This document shows positions 62,265-64,000 of a stretch of DNA of 64,000 bases, piece after piece. The translations under genes and the position numbers were made by a program. Within the stretch, counting starts at the first letter, position 1; every line of letters starts with the position of its first letter. The stretch is from Leptotrichia hofstadii (lineage in GTDB: Bacteria > Fusobacteriota > Fusobacteriia > Fusobacteriales > Leptotrichiaceae), in the NCBI RefSeq assembly GCF_007990525.1, contig NZ_AP019823.1, positions 1 through 64,000 of the forward strand, given 5' to 3'. The notes under the pieces were generated by a model. That model searched no databases. It worked only from the letters and a program-made list of their open reading frames with translations, and was not told where the DNA came from.

Positions 62265-62866
62265 CCTGCACCTCTTTTCTTCTCTTTTACTTTATAATCC
62301 ACCTTCTCAAAATTCCACAACCTAACTTATATATTTATCTATTAAACATCTTTTATAAAATAAATTTTTGCTAACAAATGTTATTCCTATAATTTCTATA
62401 TCTTCTTCTTTTTTTAAGCAAGGGAAATCAATCGCCATTTCCCTTGCATCCCTGGCTCGTCTAAGCATTTTTTGGAAATAAAAATTAAACTCGCTTTGCT
62501 CAAACAGAAATTTTTATTTCCAAAAAATCACGACAACTTTAACCTAGTTGCAACAATTGATTTAACTAAATCAAAATCAAACAAAATTTCATTAGAAGAA
62601 AAATAGCTAAACACGAATGTATTTCTTTCACTATAATTTTTACATTAAATATCATTTACTTGAATCATTTTAACTTTTTATTGTGAACTTGTGCTTTTGG
62701 AATCTCTTTATGAGTTAAACGAATTCTATTTTTCTTTTATAAGAAAGTTTTGCATCGAGCAGGTGTGCAGAGGTATGGCGTCTGATACCTCTGCGTTAAA
62801 AAAATTAATATAAATAAAATAAGAAAAAATAATCATTAATTAAAATGTCTTAAAATAAAAAATAAA
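62265..62866. other. Intergenic region between gyrB and gyrA carrying repeat copy C
   Basis: 602 bp. gyrB and gyrA are usually close; here the gap is filled by a structured repeat (62416-62800), in the orientation opposite to the genes. The remainder is AT-rich with no gene. Confidence 0.6.
62416..62800 (+). repeat. Structured ~390-nt repeat element, copy C (diverged)
   Basis: The most diverged copy, and the key to the structure. P1: 62418-62428 with 62437-62447 (GCAAGGGAAAT/ATTTCCCTTGC), loop CAATCGCC. P2: 62467-62486 with 62509-62528, a perfect 20-bp stem. P3: 62596-62606 with 62726-62736. P4: 62767-62776 with 62785-62794 (GCAGAGGTAT/ATACCTCTGC), loop GGCGTCTG. Compared with copy A, three P1 pairs and four P4 pairs changed on both strands. 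GGCTCGTCTAAG, AAACTCGCTTT, ATCACGACAA and TATAAGAAAGTTTTG are unchanged. Confidence 0.85.
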
Positions 62867-64000
62867 TTATATATCCAAATTCCTTACATAATTCGCATTA
62901 TCTTCAATAAACTTCCTTCTCGGCTCAACCTTATCCCCCATCAGAATATTAAACATCTTATCGGCATAGGAAGCGTCTTCCATTGATACTTTTAATAACG
63001 TTCTTACTTCTGGATCAAGGGTTGTTTCCCAAAGCTGTTCCGGATTCATTTCTCCCAGCCCTTTGTAACGCTGGATTGTGTATTTTCGTCCTTCTCCTTC
63101 CAGCACTTTTGTCACTTGTTTCATCTGATCGTCTGAATAGGCGTATCTGATTGCTTTTCCAGCCTGAATTTTGTATAAAGGAGGCTGTGCGATATATATG
63201 TAGCCTTCGTTAATTAATTCTCTCAGATGTCTGTAGAAGAATGTCAGCATTAATGTTCTGATGTGAGCACCATCAACATCGGCATCTGTCATAATTACGA
63301 TTTTATGGTATCTTAATTTTTTCAAATCCATTTCTTCGCCAAATCCAGCTCCAAAGGCTGTAATCATTGCTCTAATTTCTGCATTTTCAAGAGCTTTATG
63401 CACTCCTGATTTTTCTACATTCAAGATTTTTCCACGAAGTGGCAATATTGCCTGAAATCTTCTGTCTCTTCCTTGTTTTGCAGAACCTCCTGCTGAGTTT
63501 CCTTCGACTATGAAAATTTCTGATTCAGCCGGGTCTTTTGAAGAGCAGTCTGCCAGTTTACCAGGCAGTGATCCTACTTCCAATGTATTTTTTCTAAGTA
63601 CAAGCTCTCTTGCTTTTTTCGCTGCTTCTCTTGCTCTTTTTGACATTGCCATTTTTTCAATAATTTTTTCAGCTGCCTTTGGATGATCTTCTAGATAGAA
63701 TTTCAAGTTGCTTCCAACAATATTTGATACAATTCCTGTAACTTCACTATTTCCAAGTTTTGTTTTTGTCTGTCCTTCAAATTGAGGTTCGGGTATTTTT
63801 ACACTTATTACACAGACAAGACCTTCTCTTACATCTGTTCCTTGAAATGTCCCATTTTTATCCTTGATTAAGTTCATCTGTTTTGCAATATCATTAATTG
63901 TTCTTGTAAGCGCAGTTCTAAATCCGCTGACATGAGTTCCGCCTTCATGAGTATTTATATTATTTACAAACGAATAAACCGTTTCTCTTTGTGAAGTTGT
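62867..64000 (-). CDS. gyrB: DNA gyrase subunit B, C-terminal part (cut by the window end)
   Basis: The visible 377 codons run off the right edge. The frame is open to 64000 and reads [20 protein letters not shown] upstream of the internal Met at 63877, so this is a partial gene, not a truncated one. [20 protein letters not shown] and [19 protein letters not shown] are the TOPRIM motifs, and [20 protein letters not shown] the C-terminal signature. It supplies the ATPase/TOPRIM half of gyrase. It points toward dnaA and is more than 55 kb away from recF. Confidence 0.97.
   Translation of the reverse strand, partial: TTSQRETVYSFVNNINTHEGGTHVSGFRTALTRTINDIAKQMNLIKDKNGTFQGTDVREGLVCVISVKIPEPQFEGQTKTKLGNSEVTGIVSNIVGSNLKFYLEDHPKAAEKIIEKMAMSKRAREAAKKARELVLRKNTLEVGSLPGKLADCSSKDPAESEIFIVEGNSAGGSAKQGRDRRFQAILPLRGKILNVEKSGVHKALENAEIRAMITAFGAGFGEEMDLKKLRYHKIVIMTDADVDGAHIRTLMLTFFYRHLRELINEGYIYIAQPPLYKIQAGKAIRYAYSDDQMKQVTKVLEGEGRKYTIQRYKGLGEMNPEQLWETTLDPEVRTLLKVSMEDASYADKMFNILMGDKVEPRRKFIEDNANYVRNLDI

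Noticed and set aside
62867-63877. gyrB as a truncated pseudogene
   Set aside because: The frame continues open to the window end and encodes expected GyrB residues, so it is only cut by the window.

Overview
The window looks like the origin-proximal part of a chromosome from a low-GC, Gram-negative-type fusobacterium, most likely Leptotrichia or a close relative. This is an inference from gene content. The DNA is very AT-rich and carries a dnaA/recF neighbourhood, a full LPS-assembly block (heptosyltransferase-type GT9 enzymes, an O-antigen ligase, an MsbA-type exporter, LpxL-like and Kdo-kinase-like proteins), a Na+-pumping oxaloacetate decarboxylase, ATP-dependent PEP carboxykinase and SpoVG. 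No database search was possible. No tRNA, rRNA, CRISPR array or intact IS transposase was seen.

Layout. 1-2.5 kb: DnaA-box-rich origin DNA on both sides of dnaA. 2.5-6.7 kb: S4 protein YaaA, an AAA-ATPase/DUF1703 protein, recF and a DciA-like protein; dnaN is absent from its usual place. 6.9-11.4 kb: TPR protein, Kdo-kinase-like protein, structured repeat copy A, mnmG. 11.6-23.2 kb: a cluster of five paralogous B12-binding-type radical SAM proteins with a GH3-type acyl-adenylating enzyme and a Sel1/TPR membrane protein, interrupted by repeat copy B. 23.4-28.9 kb: LpxL-like acyltransferase with an altered catalytic motif, a candidate type I toxin-antitoxin locus, MBL hydrolase, GNAT-like protein, TraX and MATE proteins. 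29.1-36 kb: pckA with a long structured leader, then the oxaloacetate decarboxylase operon (alpha, an unknown small protein, gamma, a separate biotin carrier, beta) and birA. 36-38 kb: orphan PhnD-like lipoprotein, rqcP, spoVG. At 38 kb gene orientation flips, and nearly everything to 64 kb is on the minus strand: a YwaF-like protein, an esterase, mfd, an orphan RnfD, a low-complexity secreted protein, msbA, the LPS glycosyltransferase operon, a UspA-like protein, gyrA, repeat copy C and gyrB (cut by the window end).

How it fits together. The left end is replication initiation and recombination. The middle holds an unexplained radical-SAM/GH3 biosynthetic cluster and a C4 (PEP/oxaloacetate) sodium-energised module that carries its own biotin carrier and biotin ligase. 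The right end builds, ligates and exports LPS.

Two non-coding discoveries stand out. (1) At 24.32-24.64 kb a promoter-sRNA-terminator unit lies immediately upstream of a promoter-hairpin-SD-23-aa hydrophobic peptide-terminator unit. The sRNA is complementary in three blocks (6, 13 and 7 bp) to the peptide mRNA's Shine-Dalgarno, 5' UTR and 5' hairpin loop, which is the architecture of a type I toxin-antitoxin system. (2) A ~390-nt element occurs three times in the same orientation. Its terminal hairpins keep pairing through at least seven compensatory base-pair changes and carry complementary loops (CGCC/GGCG), so it is under selection as a folded RNA or single-stranded DNA.
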